DNA of 64,000 nucleotides from Paenalicyclobacillus ferrooxydans (GTDB taxonomy: Bacteria > Bacillota > Bacilli > Alicyclobacillales > Alicyclobacillaceae): positions 40,028 to 104,027 of the forward strand of contig NZ_LJCO01000103.1 of the NCBI RefSeq assembly GCF_001399675.1, written 5' to 3'. This document shows, in pieces, positions 1-9,635 of the stretch (the first letter of the stretch is position 1; every line of letters starts with the position of its first letter). Made by a program: the position numbers and the translations under genes. Under the pieces are notes generated by a model. It searched no databases, had not been told where the DNA came from, and saw nothing but the letters and a program-made list of their open reading frames with translations.

Positions 1-1477
1 TGGACACCAACACACCTTGGCGCCTCGTCGTGACTTCGCCGCGCCATGGTCCGTATTCGAGGAAACTATGGTGCATGATCCCGTAGCCTCTGGTCAGGGT
101 CAGGAATTCGGTCCGAAACCCAATCAATCCGCGCGCCGGGACGGTGAATTCGAGACGCGTGGACTCGCCGGATGCCGACGGTTCCAGGTGACGCATTTCT
201 GCTTTGCGCAGACCAAGTGTCTCGATGACAGCGCCAACTGCTTCGCTCGGCACATCGGCAACGAGGTATTCAATCGGCTCGTAGACGGTATCGCCTTCAC
301 GACGCAAAATGACCTGTGGTTTCGAGACCTGGAACTCGTATCCTTCGCGACGCATCTTCTCAATCAGGATGGAGAGATGAAGTTCACCGCGGCTGGCAAC
401 GAGAAACGTATCTGCATCGTCCGTCTCATTGACGCGCAGACTGACATCCGATTCGAGCTCTGCAAACAGTCTGTCGCGAACTCGCCTTGAGGTGACATAG
501 GTGCCTTCACGTCCGGCCATCGGGCTGTCGTTCACGAGAAATGCCATTTCGAGCGTCGGTTCGTCGATGCGAAGGAGCGGCAGTGGATCTGCGTTGTCCG
601 GGTCGCAGACGGTTTCGCCGACGGTCAGGTCCTCGATGCCAGCGACGGCAACAATATCACCAGCGACAGCCAAGTCCACTTCAATGCGGCGCAGACCTTC
701 GAATCCAAACAGTTTTGTAATGCGTGAACGTGCAATAGAACCGTCGCGCTTTACAACAGCGATACTTTGACCGACCGATATGGTGCCGCGCGCAATCCGT
801 CCGATGCCGATGCGACCCATGAACTCGTTGTAGTCGAGCATTGTGACTTGCCACTGAAGAGGCCCATCGGGATCGACCGTTGGGTTCGGAATGTGCGTGA
901 CAATAGCATCAAAAATCGGTTTCATGTCTGTGCCAGGCACATTTGGGTCTGTCGTTGCGACGCCTTGCAGTGCCGAGGCGTAAACAACGGGAAAATCGCA
1001 CTGCTCGATGCTGGCTCCAAGCTCGATGAACAGGTCGAGAACCTCATCGACGACTTCGGCAGGCCGAGCTGCCGGTCGGTCCATCTTGTTCACCACGACA
1101 ATCGGCGTGAGACCTTCGGCAAGCGCCCGACCAAGTACGAACTTCGTTTGCGGCATAACACCCTCGAAGGCGTCGACAACGAGGAGTACTCCGTCAACCA
1201 TCTTCACGATTCGCTCGACTTCACCGCTGAAATCCGCGTGTCCGGGTGTATCGACAATGTTGATTTTGTAATCTTCGTAAGGAATAGCTGTGTTTTTGGC
1301 CAGAATGGTAATCCCGCGCTCACGCTCGAGTTCACCGGAATCCATTGCGCGCTCCTGGACCTGTTCGTTTGAACGAAACAGTCCGGATTGTCGTAATAAC
1401 TGGTCGACAAGACTGGTCTTACCATGGTCGACGTGAGCCACAATGGCCACGTTTCGAAGCGAATTTGTTGCTGACAT
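1..1477 (-). CDS. typA: TypA/BipA ribosome-associated GTPase, C-terminus cut off by window edge
   Basis: Translational GTPase that binds the ribosome and supports 50S assembly and stress or cold growth. Reading the minus strand from an ATG at 1477 gives an open frame to the window start: 492 codons of a protein usually about 610 residues, so roughly the last 120 residues are missing. Visible motifs are the G1 loop AHVDHGKTS (residues 14-22), DTPGHADF (about 77-84) and NKMD near 130, followed by the EF-G-like domains, with the frame ending in [17 protein letters not shown] sits just ahead of the ATG. It is divergent from the rimP operon. Truncation is only from the window boundary. Very secure. 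Confidence 0.96.
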   Translation of the reverse strand, partial: MSATNSLRNVAIVAHVDHGKTSLVDQLLRQSGLFRSNEQVQERAMDSGELERERGITILAKNTAIPYEDYKINIVDTPGHADFSGEVERIVKMVDGVLLVVDAFEGVMPQTKFVLGRALAEGLTPIVVVNKMDRPAARPAEVVDEVLDLFIELGASIEQCDFPVVYASALQGVATTDPNVPGTDMKPIFDAIVTHIPNPTVDPDGPLQWQVTMLDYNEFMGRIGIGRIARGTISVGQSIAVVKRDGSIARSRITKLFGFEGLRRIEVDLAVAGDIVAVAGIEDLTVGETVCDPDNADPLPLLRIDEPTLEMAFLVNDSPMAGREGTYVTSRRVRDRLFAELESDVSLRVNETDDADTFLVASRGELHLSILIEKMRREGYEFQVSKPQVILRREGDTVYEPIEYLVADVPSEAVGAVIETLGLRKAEMRHLEPSASGESTRLEFTVPARGLIGFRTEFLTLTRGYGIMHHSFLEYGPWRGEVTTRRQGVLVS

Positions 1478-1544
1478 TTTTATCCTCACCTGTCATACTG
1501 GTTTATTGTTCTCTGGAGACGGAGAGTTCGCGGTCCTTCCAAAG

Positions 1545-1573
1545 ACCATACCATCTCCGGCGCATCGGTGCAA
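1545..1573 (-). promoter_or_regulatory. Putative sigma-A promoter for typA
   Basis: On the minus strand TTGCAC (1573-1568) and TATGGT (1550-1545) are separated by exactly 17 nt, about 70 nt upstream of the typA ATG. Prediction from sequence only. Confidence 0.55.
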
Positions 1574-1593
1574 TTAGTTAACGATAAATGTCT

Positions 1594-1622
1594 TTGCCAT
1601 TGAGTGGGATCCGTGCTATACT
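1594..1622 (+). promoter_or_regulatory. Sigma-A promoter of the rimP-nusA-infB operon
   Basis: TTGCCA (1594-1599) and TATACT (1617-1622) with a 17-nt spacer. Transcription should start near 1629, just ahead of the leader hairpin at 1654-1679. It lies back to back with the proposed typA promoter. Confidence 0.75.
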
Positions 1623-1653
1623 CGGATTGTTAGGCTTCGTATAGGTTATGACG

Positions 1654-1679
1654 CGAAGAGTGGGGAAACCCACTCTTCG
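1654..1679 (+). promoter_or_regulatory. Leader RNA hairpin with GAAA tetraloop ahead of rimP
   Basis: A perfect 11-bp stem (1654-1664 pairing with 1669-1679) closes a GAAA tetraloop of the GNRA type. No T-run follows, so it is not a simple intrinsic terminator. It lies in the 5' leader about 85 nt ahead of the rimP start. It could be an mRNA-stabilising or protein-binding element; function is unknown from sequence. Confidence 0.6.
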
Positions 1680-1764
1680 TTGCATGAACAGTGGCTGTTG
1701 GGTATTATCTGCCCGCATCTGCTGCCAGCCGAAGAGAGTGACGGTATCAAGGGGAGGTAACTCC

Positions 1765-2238
1765 GTGCCAAAAGAACGTGTGACAGACATCGTGGAGAAA
1801 CTGGCGGAGCCGATTGTGGAAGAAGCAGGGCTTGAACTAGTGGACGTTGAGTTTAAAAAGGAAGGCGCCAACTGGTACCTGCGCGTGTTTATCGACAAAC
1901 CGGAAGGGGTAGACATCGACGACTGTACACGGGTCAGCGAACAACTGTCTGACCGTCTGGATGAAGTCGATCCGATTCCAACGGCCTATTTCCTGGAGGT
2001 ATCCTCGCCAGGCGCTGAACGCCCCTTGAAAAAACCATCGGACTTCGAGCGGGCTGTGGGTGAGCATGTACATGTTTCCTTGTACGAAGCACTGGACGGC
2101 AGGAAGAGTTTCGAAGGAGAGCTCGCAAAGTATTCCAACGACGCCGTTACCCTGCACTACCTCGTGAAAGGGGTTCAGAAAACCGTCGAGATCCCAACCG
2201 AAAAAATTGCATCCGCGAGGCTGGCGGTTGAGTTTTAG
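1765..2238 (+). CDS. rimP: Ribosome maturation factor RimP
   Basis: RimP helps mature the 30S ribosomal subunit in the cytoplasm. I chose the GTG at 1765 (157 residues) because GGGGAGGT lies about 7 nt upstream and the protein then starts like the family ([20 protein letters not shown]); an in-frame ATG at 1648 would add 39 residues spanning the leader hairpin. The alpha/beta N-domain with the conserved ELVDVEF stretch and the SPGAERPL segment (about residues 80-87) are present, followed by the Sm-like C-domain. First gene of the nusA-infB operon, the usual firmicute order. Confidence 0.95.
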   Translation: MPKERVTDIVEKLAEPIVEEAGLELVDVEFKKEGANWYLRVFIDKPEGVDIDDCTRVSEQLSDRLDEVDPIPTAYFLEVSSPGAERPLKKPSDFERAVGEHVHVSLYEALDGRKSFEGELAKYSNDAVTLHYLVKGVQKTVEIPTEKIASARLAVEF

Positions 2239-2301
2239 GTTGCGCTTAACGTGTGAGGACTGTTCGTTCTCGGCGACGGTGAAAGGGGGAGAAAACATTC
2301 A

Positions 2302-3429
2302 ATGAACGTTGAGTTTATCGAGGCTCTTGACCAACTGGCTAAGGAAAAGGGCATTGACAAAGACACCTTGCTCGAAGCCATTGAAGCGGCACTCATCTCG
2401 GCTTATAAACGAAACTTTAATTCTGCACCAAATGTCCGTGTAGAGATTGGCCGTGAGACGGGCGAGGTGCATGTGTTTGCCCGGAAGGAGGTTGTTGAAG
2501 TTCCTTCCGATACCCGGCTTGAAATCTCGCTGGACGCGGCGCTGGATATCAGTGCAGCGTACCAGATTGGGGACGTCGTGGAAATCGAGGTGACACCGAG
2601 AGACTTCGGGCGGATTGCGGCTCAAACTGCAAAACAGGTCGTGACACAGCGGATTCGTGAGGCGGAACGTTCGATTGTGTATCACAAGTACGTGGACCGC
2701 GAGGACGACATTGTCACGGGTGTGATTCAACGGCAGGATGCACGCGCGGCCTACGTAGACCTTGGTCAAACCGAAGCTGTCCTGCCGTTGTCGGAACAGA
2801 TGCCGACGGATAAGTTCAAGATGGGTGACCGCATCAAGGCGTATATCACCCGTGTTGAGCGGACGACCAAAGGCCCGCAGATTGTTCTGTCACGGACGCA
2901 TCCTGGTCTCTTGAAGCGACTGTTTGAACTCGAGGTTCCGGAAATATACGAAGGGGTCATCGAGATCAAGGGCGTGTCAAGGGAAGCGGGCTACCGGTCC
3001 AAGATTGCTGTTCACTCCAAGAATCCAGATGTCGATCCGATTGGCGCTTGCGTCGGTGCCCGCGGAATGCGTGTGCAGTCTGTAGTGACGGAACTCGGCG
3101 GCGAAAAGGTAGACATCATCAAGTGGAGTGAAGAGCCGGAGGAGTTCGTCGCGCACAGCCTGTCGCCAGCGAAGGTCTCGAGTGTGCAGATCCTTGACGA
3201 AGAACGGATCGCTCGGGCGATTGTCCCGGATTACCAACTGTCACTTGCGATTGGCAAAGAAGGGCAAAACGCGCGTTTGGCGGCGAAGTTGACCGGCTGG
3301 AAGATTGACATCAAGAGTGAAACCCAAGCAGCGGAACTCGGAATGTTTGGACGTATTGACTTTGAGGAAGATACAGAAGAAGAAGAAGACGTCGGTACCC
3401 TGTCAGTCGATTGGCTAAACGAGCCGTAG
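2302..3429 (+). CDS. nusA: Transcription termination/antitermination factor NusA
   Basis: NusA binds RNA polymerase and nascent RNA and controls pausing and termination. The 375-residue protein has the N-terminal RNAP-binding domain (about 1-125), an S1 domain (about 135-200, [20 protein letters not shown]) and two KH domains (about 205-345, with GARGMRVQ and [11 protein letters not shown]). It ends in a short acidic tail and lacks the extra acidic repeats of proteobacterial NusA, as is normal for Bacilli. GGGGGAG precedes the ATG. Lies 63 nt after rimP. Confidence 0.97.
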   Translation: MNVEFIEALDQLAKEKGIDKDTLLEAIEAALISAYKRNFNSAPNVRVEIGRETGEVHVFARKEVVEVPSDTRLEISLDAALDISAAYQIGDVVEIEVTPRDFGRIAAQTAKQVVTQRIREAERSIVYHKYVDREDDIVTGVIQRQDARAAYVDLGQTEAVLPLSEQMPTDKFKMGDRIKAYITRVERTTKGPQIVLSRTHPGLLKRLFELEVPEIYEGVIEIKGVSREAGYRSKIAVHSKNPDVDPIGACVGARGMRVQSVVTELGGEKVDIIKWSEEPEEFVAHSLSPAKVSSVQILDEERIARAIVPDYQLSLAIGKEGQNARLAAKLTGWKIDIKSETQAAELGMFGRIDFEEDTEEEEDVGTLSVDWLNEP

Positions 3430-3493
3430 TCGGCTTTGCTTGGCTCGACAGGGTGTCAGCAGGGTGAACTCGTCTGGGAGGAGGACTTTGGAC

Positions 3494-3769
3494 ATGCAGA
3501 AGACAAAGAAAACACCTTTGAGAAAGTGTGTCGGATGTCAGGAGATGCATGACAAACGCGAACTTCTACGCGTAGTGCTCACGCCAGAGGGCGAGGTCCT
3601 GCTCGATCCGACGGGCAAGCAAAATGGGCGAGGTGCGTACCTCTGCCCCAAAGCGGAGTGTTTGCAACTTGCGCGAAAGAAAAAAGCGCTCGAACGTGCT
3701 CTGAAGACGTCGATTCCGGATGCGGTCTATGACCGCCTGTTGATGAAGATGGAGGGGATCGCAAAGTGA
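3494..3769 (+). CDS. rnpM: RNase P modulator RnpM (YlxR family)
   Basis: Small RNA-binding protein of the YlxR family; the B. subtilis member associates with RNase P RNA and modulates its activity. The start at 3494 gives 91 residues beginning MQKTKKTPLRKC, with GGGAGGAGG 9 nt upstream; earlier in-frame starts (3440, 3488) fit the ribosome site worse. Family signatures are RKCVGCQEM near the start and GRGAYLC in the middle. The stop overlaps the next start as GTGA. Confidence 0.9.
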   Translation: MQKTKKTPLRKCVGCQEMHDKRELLRVVLTPEGEVLLDPTGKQNGRGAYLCPKAECLQLARKKKALERALKTSIPDAVYDRLLMKMEGIAK

Positions 3770-4161
3770 CACAGCAAGAGGGCGCTCCGTCCGACCACTC
3801 GTCAGCACCGGACGGCCGTGACGAATCAAAGTTTTTACAGGCCATTGGGCTTGCGCTGCGTGCGCGTCACGCTGTTGCCGGACACACGGGTGTGCTCCAA
3901 AGTGTGCAGGGGGGTAAGTCACGGTTGGTGATTGTAGCAAGTGACGCGGGTGCAAATGGGCTGAAGAAGTACCGTGACAAATGCACATTTTATCGTGTGC
4001 CGCTCGTGACTGCTTCAGACCGCTCAAAGCTCGGAGTCGCGTGCGGGCGTTCATATACAGTCGTTGTCAGCGTTACGGACGATGGGTTTGCAAGGATGTT
4101 GTCGGAACTCGCTCGGGAAATCTACGGAGGTGAAGCCTTTGGCGAAACTTCGAGTTTATGA
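3766..4161 (+). CDS. rplGA: L7Ae-family ribosomal protein-like RNA-binding protein (YlxQ)
   Basis: A 131-residue L7Ae/L30e-type K-turn RNA-binding protein encoded between rnpM and infB, the standard location of ylxQ. The GTG at 3766 overlaps the rnpM stop by 4 bp. The core runs from about residue 25 ([17 protein letters not shown]) through a Lys-rich [17 protein letters not shown] segment to ACGRSYTVV. An N-terminal acidic/Ser-rich extension of about 20 residues precedes the fold. Its last 23 nt overlap infB. Precise RNA target is not known. Confidence 0.85.
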   Translation: MTQQEGAPSDHSSAPDGRDESKFLQAIGLALRARHAVAGHTGVLQSVQGGKSRLVIVASDAGANGLKKYRDKCTFYRVPLVTASDRSKLGVACGRSYTVVVSVTDDGFARMLSELAREIYGGEAFGETSSL

Positions 4162-7100
4162 ATACGCAAAGCAATTAAATATGTCCTCAAAGGAAATCTT
4201 GACGATTTTGAGTCGTTTGGATGTACCTGTCGCCAATCATATGAGCGTGATGGACAACGAGATGGTGACAAAGGTGGAACAATTTTTTAATGACGTAAAA
4301 AAGCGCGCTGCCCAGAAGCATGCAACGGAAGTGGAACGGGAATTGCGCGAGAAGCAACGCAGTCGGGAACGTGCCTCACGGCAGAACAATAACAATCGCG
4401 GTGAGGAGAGACCGGCGAGCAATGCGAACGCGGGTGCTGGCAGTTCTTCAGATGCACGTCCGCCTCGTCGAGATGACCGCCGCGATGACAGGAAATCTGC
4501 AGCCGCTGCATCTGTGTCAGGGGCTGGGGCAACTTCAAGTGCGAGTGTGTCTCCGCGTCTGGATGCGAGTTCTGATGAGTTAGGCAAAACCAATACCGGG
4601 AGAACGGCTGATGACAAGCCATCAGCACCTGTCGCGCCAGTAGGTGGTGAGACAACAAGCCAGAGTACAGCTGCGCAACAAGACAGCGCATCACGTCCGG
4701 ACTCTCATTCGGAGGAGCGACCCGCGAGGAACTCCCGGCCGTTTGACGGTCGCCGTCCGTCCGGGGCTGGTGAGAGTCGGCCGATGTCCGGAGACAGTCG
4801 GCGTTCCAATTACGGCAACGGCCAAACGAGCTCGGGACAACGGGGCGGTTCTGGTTATGACAACCGAAACCGTTCAGGCTCCGATGGTCGTTCAGGTGGT
4901 GACAACCGGGGCGGGTACCAAGGTCGTCCCGACGGCGGCAGAAGTGAGGGGCAGAACCGGGGCAGTTCTGGCTCCAACGCTGGCGGTGCACCTCGCACCA
5001 ATGATAATCGCGGTGGTTACAGCGGAGGCCAAAACCGCAGCGGATACCAAGGTCGTCCCGACGGAGGCCAGAATCGCGCCGGTTATCAGGGACGTTCAGA
5101 CGGTGGGCAACGGTCTGGTCCAGGTGGACGTCCCCAAGGCGGCAGCGGTGCTGGTGGATACGGCGGTCGTCCCCAAGGCGGTGGCGGCAGTGGATACGGC
5201 GGTCGTCCCCAAGGCGGTGGCGGCGGTGGATACGGCGGTCGTCCCCAGGGCGGCGGCGGTGCTGGATACGGCGGTCGTCCCCAAGGCGGCGGACGTCCCG
5301 GGGCAGGCTCTGGGCGCGGCGGCATGACTGCGTCAGCGGCTCCGGTGGCAAAGCCGGTCAGCCCAAGCTCCAAGGCGAAGGAAAAGGAACGCGAGCGCAA
5401 CAAGTCGGACTTCCCTCGCGATAGAAAAGAGCAGTTCAACGAGGAGAAACTGCAACGTTCCGGCGGGAGACGCCGCGGCGGTGGTGGCGGACGTTCCGAA
5501 TCCCGTCGTCCGGAGCTGCCGACTCATGTGACGGTCGAGGGTGCAATGTCGGTTGGCGACTTCGCAAAGCTGTTGAAGCGGGAACCGTCTGAGGTCATTA
5601 AAAAGCTGTTGTTCCTTGGTATTATGGCGACCATCAATCAGGATATCGATACGGATGCCATGGAACTCATTGCCGGCGAGTTTGGTGTCACAATTGAAGT
5701 GACAGAACCGGTGGATGAAGAAGCGCTTGATATGCTGATTGAGGAAGATAAAGAAGAAGACCGCAAGTCTCGTCCGCCTGTGGTTACCATCATGGGGCAT
5801 GTTGATCACGGTAAGACAACTTTACTGGATGCCATTCGAAACAGTCGCGTTACGGCCACGGAGTCTGGCGGCATCACGCAGCACATCGGCGCTTATCAGG
5901 TCGAAGTCAACGGTCGTGCCATCACCTTCCTTGACACACCTGGTCACGAAGCGTTCACCACTATGCGTGCACGTGGAGCCCAGGTGACGGACGTAACCAT
6001 TCTGGTCGTCGCTGCAGATGATGGTGTCATGCCGCAAACGGTGGAAGCCATTAATCACGCGAAGGCAGCGAACGTTCCAATTATCATCGCTGTGAATAAG
6101 ATGGATAAGCCGGACGCCAATCCGGACCGTGTCAAGCAGGAGTTGACTCAGTACGGCCTTGTCTCGGAAGACTGGGGCGGCGAGACGGTGTTTGTGAACA
6201 TTTCCGCATTGAAACACGAAGGACTTGAGGAATTGCTGGAAATGGTGCTACTCGTTGCAGACATGCAGGAGATGAAGGCGAACCCGACCGGACGTCCGCG
6301 AGGTACTGTGATTGAGGCCAAACTGGATAAAGGCCGCGGTACAGTCGCTACAGTGTTGGTGCAAAACGGAACCTTGAAGGTCGGTGACATCGTGGTCGCC
6401 GGAAACACCTACGGAAAAGTGCGCGCGATGGTCGATGACCTTGGCAAGCGCATTAAGGAAGCGGGACCTTCGACGCCAGTCGAGATCCAAGGTCTGAACG
6501 ATGTGCCGAGCGCGGGTGACCTGTTTGTGGTCTATGACGATGAAAGGTCAGCCAGGAACCTTGTTTCGAAGCGTGTCAACCGTGAAAAGGCAGAGCAGTT
6601 GCAAAACACGTCTCGGGTGACTTTGGATGACCTGTACCGTCAAATCAAGGAAGGCAACGTCAAGGAACTGAACGTAATCGTCAAAGCCGACGTGCAAGGT
6701 TCTGTCGAAGCCTTGGTTCAGTCCATCGAGAAAATCGATGTAGAAGGCGTTCGTGTCCATGTCATCCACAAGGGTGCAGGGGCGATTAACGAGTCTGACG
6801 TATCGCTGGCGAGTGCATCAAATGCGATTATCATCGGTTTCCACGTTCGTCCGGATGTCAACGCCAAACGAGCGGCTGAAGCTGAGAAAGTCGACATTCG
6901 CTTGTACCGTGTTATTTACAATGTGACTGAAGAGCTTGAGTCTGCGATGAAGGGCATGCTTGATCCAGAGTACAAGGAAGTTGTTCTGGGTCACGCTGAG
7001 GTGCGGAATACATTCAAGATCTCTCGAATCGGAACCGTCGCAGGGTGTTATGTTGTGGACGGTAAGGTTGCCCGCGATGCAGAGTGTCGCGTGGTTCGTG

Positions 7101-7270
7101 ACGGGATTGTCGTCTATGAAGGAATGTTTGACAGTCTGAAGCGTTTCAAGGACGATGCGCGCGAAGTGGCCACCGGATTTGAGTGTGGTATCACGCTCGA
7201 AAAGTTCAACGACATTAAAGTCGGCGACGTGATTGAGGCCTTTAAAATGGAGGCTATCAAGGTACAATAA
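4139..7270 (+). CDS. infB: Translation initiation factor IF-2 with long Gly/Arg-rich linker
   Basis: IF-2 is the GTPase that places initiator fMet-tRNA on the 30S subunit and promotes 50S joining. I take the TTG at 4139 (1043 residues, starting [14 protein letters not shown]) because GGAGGTGA lies 6 nt upstream and this matches the conserved IF2_N start; an ATG at 4064 would add 25 unrelated residues. The G1 motif GHVDHGKT is at about 553-560, DTPGHEAF and NKMD follow, then domains II, III and the fMet-tRNA-binding C2 domain. It is much longer than B. subtilis IF-2 (about 716) because residues about 65-470 form a low-complexity Ser/Arg/Gly-rich region with RGG and GYGGRPQGG repeats. Confidence 0.95.
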   Translation: MAKLRVYEYAKQLNMSSKEILTILSRLDVPVANHMSVMDNEMVTKVEQFFNDVKKRAAQKHATEVERELREKQRSRERASRQNNNNRGEERPASNANAGAGSSSDARPPRRDDRRDDRKSAAAASVSGAGATSSASVSPRLDASSDELGKTNTGRTADDKPSAPVAPVGGETTSQSTAAQQDSASRPDSHSEERPARNSRPFDGRRPSGAGESRPMSGDSRRSNYGNGQTSSGQRGGSGYDNRNRSGSDGRSGGDNRGGYQGRPDGGRSEGQNRGSSGSNAGGAPRTNDNRGGYSGGQNRSGYQGRPDGGQNRAGYQGRSDGGQRSGPGGRPQGGSGAGGYGGRPQGGGGSGYGGRPQGGGGGGYGGRPQGGGGAGYGGRPQGGGRPGAGSGRGGMTASAAPVAKPVSPSSKAKEKERERNKSDFPRDRKEQFNEEKLQRSGGRRRGGGGGRSESRRPELPTHVTVEGAMSVGDFAKLLKREPSEVIKKLLFLGIMATINQDIDTDAMELIAGEFGVTIEVTEPVDEEALDMLIEEDKEEDRKSRPPVVTIMGHVDHGKTTLLDAIRNSRVTATESGGITQHIGAYQVEVNGRAITFLDTPGHEAFTTMRARGAQVTDVTILVVAADDGVMPQTVEAINHAKAANVPIIIAVNKMDKPDANPDRVKQELTQYGLVSEDWGGETVFVNISALKHEGLEELLEMVLLVADMQEMKANPTGRPRGTVIEAKLDKGRGTVATVLVQNGTLKVGDIVVAGNTYGKVRAMVDDLGKRIKEAGPSTPVEIQGLNDVPSAGDLFVVYDDERSARNLVSKRVNREKAEQLQNTSRVTLDDLYRQIKEGNVKELNVIVKADVQGSVEALVQSIEKIDVEGVRVHVIHKGAGAINESDVSLASASNAIIIGFHVRPDVNAKRAAEAEKVDIRLYRVIYNVTEELESAMKGMLDPEYKEVVLGHAEVRNTFKISRIGTVAGCYVVDGKVARDAECRVVRDGIVVYEGMFDSLKRFKDDAREVATGFECGITLEKFNDIKVGDVIEAFKMEAIKVQ
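5156..5299 (+). repeat. 36-bp in-frame tandem repeat inside infB
   Basis: Four units of exactly 36 bp (starting 5156, 5192, 5228, 5264) encode [14 protein letters not shown] dodecapeptides, IF-2 residues about 340-387. Related GYQGRPDGG units occur just upstream at about 4915-5100. Consistent with expansion by replication slippage in a disordered linker. Confidence 0.9.
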
Positions 7271-7311
7271 GCGAGCGGGCGAGACAATCGGCTGCAAGGG
7301 AGGGACTGCCC

Positions 7312-7686
7312 ATGGCCGCAATCCGTCATCAACGCGTAGCAGAACAGATGAAGAAAGAATTGGCGGATATTATTCGCACCGATATCAAAGATCAACGCAT
7401 CGGCTTCACAACCGTCACGCGCGTGGAGGTCTCGAATGACCTTCAGCACGCAAAGGTGTACGTCAGCGTGTTCGGCGATCCTGAACAAAAACAGGTCACG
7501 CTGAGTGTACTGCAGAAAGCTGCAGGGTTTATCCGCGGTGAAGCGAGTCGCAGGCTTCGTATGCGGGTTACCCCGGAGATGGTCTTTGTGCTCGATGAGT
7601 CCGGAGAGTATAGTGCTCACATTGAGTCTGTGCTGAAGAATATTCGCGGGTCTTCTCTGCACGAAAGCAGAGAAACGGAGGAGTAG
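7312..7686 (+). CDS. rbfA: 30S ribosome-binding factor RbfA
   Basis: RbfA binds the 30S subunit near helix 1/44 and is needed for late 16S rRNA processing. The 124-residue protein begins MAAIRHQRVAEQMKKEL and contains DPEQKQ and the RLRMRVTPEMVFVLDES segment typical of the KH-like fold. AAGGGAGG precedes the ATG. It lies 41 nt after infB and 3 nt before nrnA. Confidence 0.95.
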   Translation: MAAIRHQRVAEQMKKELADIIRTDIKDQRIGFTTVTRVEVSNDLQHAKVYVSVFGDPEQKQVTLSVLQKAAGFIRGEASRRLRMRVTPEMVFVLDESGEYSAHIESVLKNIRGSSLHESRETEE

Positions 7687-7689
7687 CTC

Positions 7690-8769
7690 ATGTCTGAGTC
7701 TCAACATTGTGCAAAAGACTCGGGGGTGGCAGCGGGGTGGACTCCGGCCCCGCGCCATCAAGATGAACTCAAACAAGTCGCAGACGCACTGCGCAGCCAT
7801 GATGACTGGCTGATTGTGACCCATGAGCGTCCCGACGGGGACGCCATCGGTAGTGCACTTGCGATGGCATGTATTCTATCTGAGCTGGGAAAGCGCTGGA
7901 CGTTTGGAATTGCTGAACCGATGCCGATTCGGTTCAGCTTTCTGCCGTTCTTTACAGAGGCGATCATCCTAGCAGGCGACGTTCCGCTGACTCATGTTGT
8001 GGCTGTAGACTGTGCAGACTCTGGCAGGTTTCAGTATGCGAAAAGGTTGATTCGGGATGATGCGATGGTGGTTAATGTAGATCATCATCAAACGAATCCT
8101 CATTACGGTCACGTCAACTTCGTAGACAGTGACGCCGCGGCAACGTGTGAGTTGGTTTATCACATTGCGCGTTCGCTCTCGGTTTCCATCTCAGAGGAGC
8201 TTGCCAAATGCCTGTATACAGGTATCCTCACCGACACCGGTGGTTTTGCACAACCGAATACGAGTCGGGCGGTCCACCAGATAGCAGCTGAATTGCTGGA
8301 AAGTGGTGTTCAGCCGTACGACATCGCCGGTCCCGCTCTCGAGGCTCGGACATGGCAACAGACAAAATTGTTACAGGCGTCTCTGAACACCTTATCTTTA
8401 CACCAGGACGGTTTGGTTGCGTCATTGTACGTCACGCGTGAAATGTTGGACTCCACTCTGTGTACGGACGATGACACGGAGATCCTTGTCGGATTTGCCA
8501 GGGCCATCGAGACCGTGGAGGTCGGGCTGATGTTTCGCGAATTAGCGAATGGCCGTGTGAAGGTGTCACTGCGTTCAAAGCGGTGTGTCGATGTAGCCCG
8601 GATTGCGCAAGGGTTTTCGGGTGGAGGCCATGCGCGTGCAGCGGGCTGTGAACTGGCAGAGCCGCTTCAAGTTGCGATGGATTTGGTACATTTAAAAGTG
8701 CGAGAAGCAGTGATGGAGGCAGCAGAGTGTATTGCGGGATACTCATCCTCGACAAGCCCGCTGGGCTGA
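7690..8769 (+). CDS. nrnA: DHH/DHHA1 phosphoesterase NrnA (oligoribonuclease/pAp phosphatase)
   Basis: NrnA degrades 2-5-mer RNA (nanoRNA) and dephosphorylates 3',5'-pAp in Firmicutes. Metal-binding motifs are visible: HERPDGDAIGSAL (about 43-55), VDCADSGRF, and the DHH signature VDHHQTNPHYG. The DHHA1 domain ends with GGGHARAAGCEL. 359 residues; about 40 N-terminal residues precede the core, longer than B. subtilis NrnA. GGAGGAG lies just ahead of the ATG. The end overlaps truB by 43 nt. Confidence 0.93.
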   Translation: MSESQHCAKDSGVAAGWTPAPRHQDELKQVADALRSHDDWLIVTHERPDGDAIGSALAMACILSELGKRWTFGIAEPMPIRFSFLPFFTEAIILAGDVPLTHVVAVDCADSGRFQYAKRLIRDDAMVVNVDHHQTNPHYGHVNFVDSDAAATCELVYHIARSLSVSISEELAKCLYTGILTDTGGFAQPNTSRAVHQIAAELLESGVQPYDIAGPALEARTWQQTKLLQASLNTLSLHQDGLVASLYVTREMLDSTLCTDDDTEILVGFARAIETVEVGLMFRELANGRVKVSLRSKRCVDVARIAQGFSGGGHARAAGCELAEPLQVAMDLVHLKVREAVMEAAECIAGYSSSTSPLG

Positions 8770-9635
8770 CATCCCACGATGTGGTGGCGCGGGTTCGACG
8801 GAAGTTAAAAACGAAAAAAGTTGGACATGCAGGTACCTTAGACCCTGATGCCACGGGCGTCTTGGTGCTTTGTACAGGTGATGCAACGAGGCTTCTGGAG
8901 TACATGGGGGCTGATGAGAAGGTGTATCAAGGTCAAGTTGTGTTCGGTGTTGGCACTGACACGGATGACGCTTCTGGAGAGGTTGTCAACGAAGCTGATG
9001 CAAGCAGTCTTTGCGCGGATGAGGTCCTTGAGACCGCACACCAACTGACGGGGCATATTTTGCAACGACCGCCGCGGTTTTCAGCTGTCCACGTGCAAGG
9101 GAAGCGCGCTTATGACCTGGCACGGGCGGGTGCTGAATTTGATTTGCCAGCCCGAGAAGTATTCATCCGGGAGTTGAGTGTCGGTGAGTTTGTGCCGGGT
9201 GTTACTGCAAAAGCTGACTTCCGTGTTCATTGCTCAAAGGGTACATACATCCGATCGCTGTGTCGGGATTGGGGCGCTTTAATGGGATTGCCTGCACATA
9301 TGTCTACGCTTCGCCGCGTGCAGTCCGGGTCTTATCGCATCGAGGAGGCAGCGGCGCTTGAAGCCTTTGAAACTGCAGAGGAGCCCGGAGTGTACCTCCG
9401 GCCGATGCAAGAAGCAGTTCGACACATGCAGAAGGTAGAGGTCTCTCTGAGCCAGGCAAAGCGTCTGAGTCAAGGGCAAGGTATCACACTGGCTGCACAT
9501 GGACTCGATGAGGGGCCCGTCGCGGTGGTCTGTCAGCATGAAATTGTGGCTGTCGCAGCGGCGTCGAGGCAAAGTCTGGACAGCGACGTTGTAATACGGC
9601 CGAGAAAGGTTTTTTGGAGGGAGGGCCAGCAGTGA
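8727..9635 (+). CDS. truB: tRNA pseudouridine-55 synthase TruB
   Basis: Makes pseudouridine 55 in the T-loop of tRNAs. The GTG at 8727 gives 302 residues starting MYCGILILDKPAGLTSHDVV. The catalytic Asp is in KVGHAGTLDPDATGVL (about 31-46). CSKGTYIRSLCRDWG is the next conserved block, and a short PUA-like C-terminal domain follows. It starts inside the end of nrnA, which implies translational coupling, with GGAGG upstream of the GTG. Confidence 0.95.
   Translation: MYCGILILDKPAGLTSHDVVARVRRKLKTKKVGHAGTLDPDATGVLVLCTGDATRLLEYMGADEKVYQGQVVFGVGTDTDDASGEVVNEADASSLCADEVLETAHQLTGHILQRPPRFSAVHVQGKRAYDLARAGAEFDLPAREVFIRELSVGEFVPGVTAKADFRVHCSKGTYIRSLCRDWGALMGLPAHMSTLRRVQSGSYRIEEAAALEAFETAEEPGVYLRPMQEAVRHMQKVEVSLSQAKRLSQGQGITLAAHGLDEGPVAVVCQHEIVAVAAASRQSLDSDVVIRPRKVFWREGQQ

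Noticed and set aside
17..1372. Plus-strand frames at 17-490, 501-770 and 767-1372
   Set aside because: They are antisense shadows of typA, whose minus-strand protein is recognisable over the whole length.
5086..5439. Minus-strand Pro-rich frame
   Set aside because: It is the reverse reading of the Gly-rich infB repeat, with no ribosome site and no independent signal.
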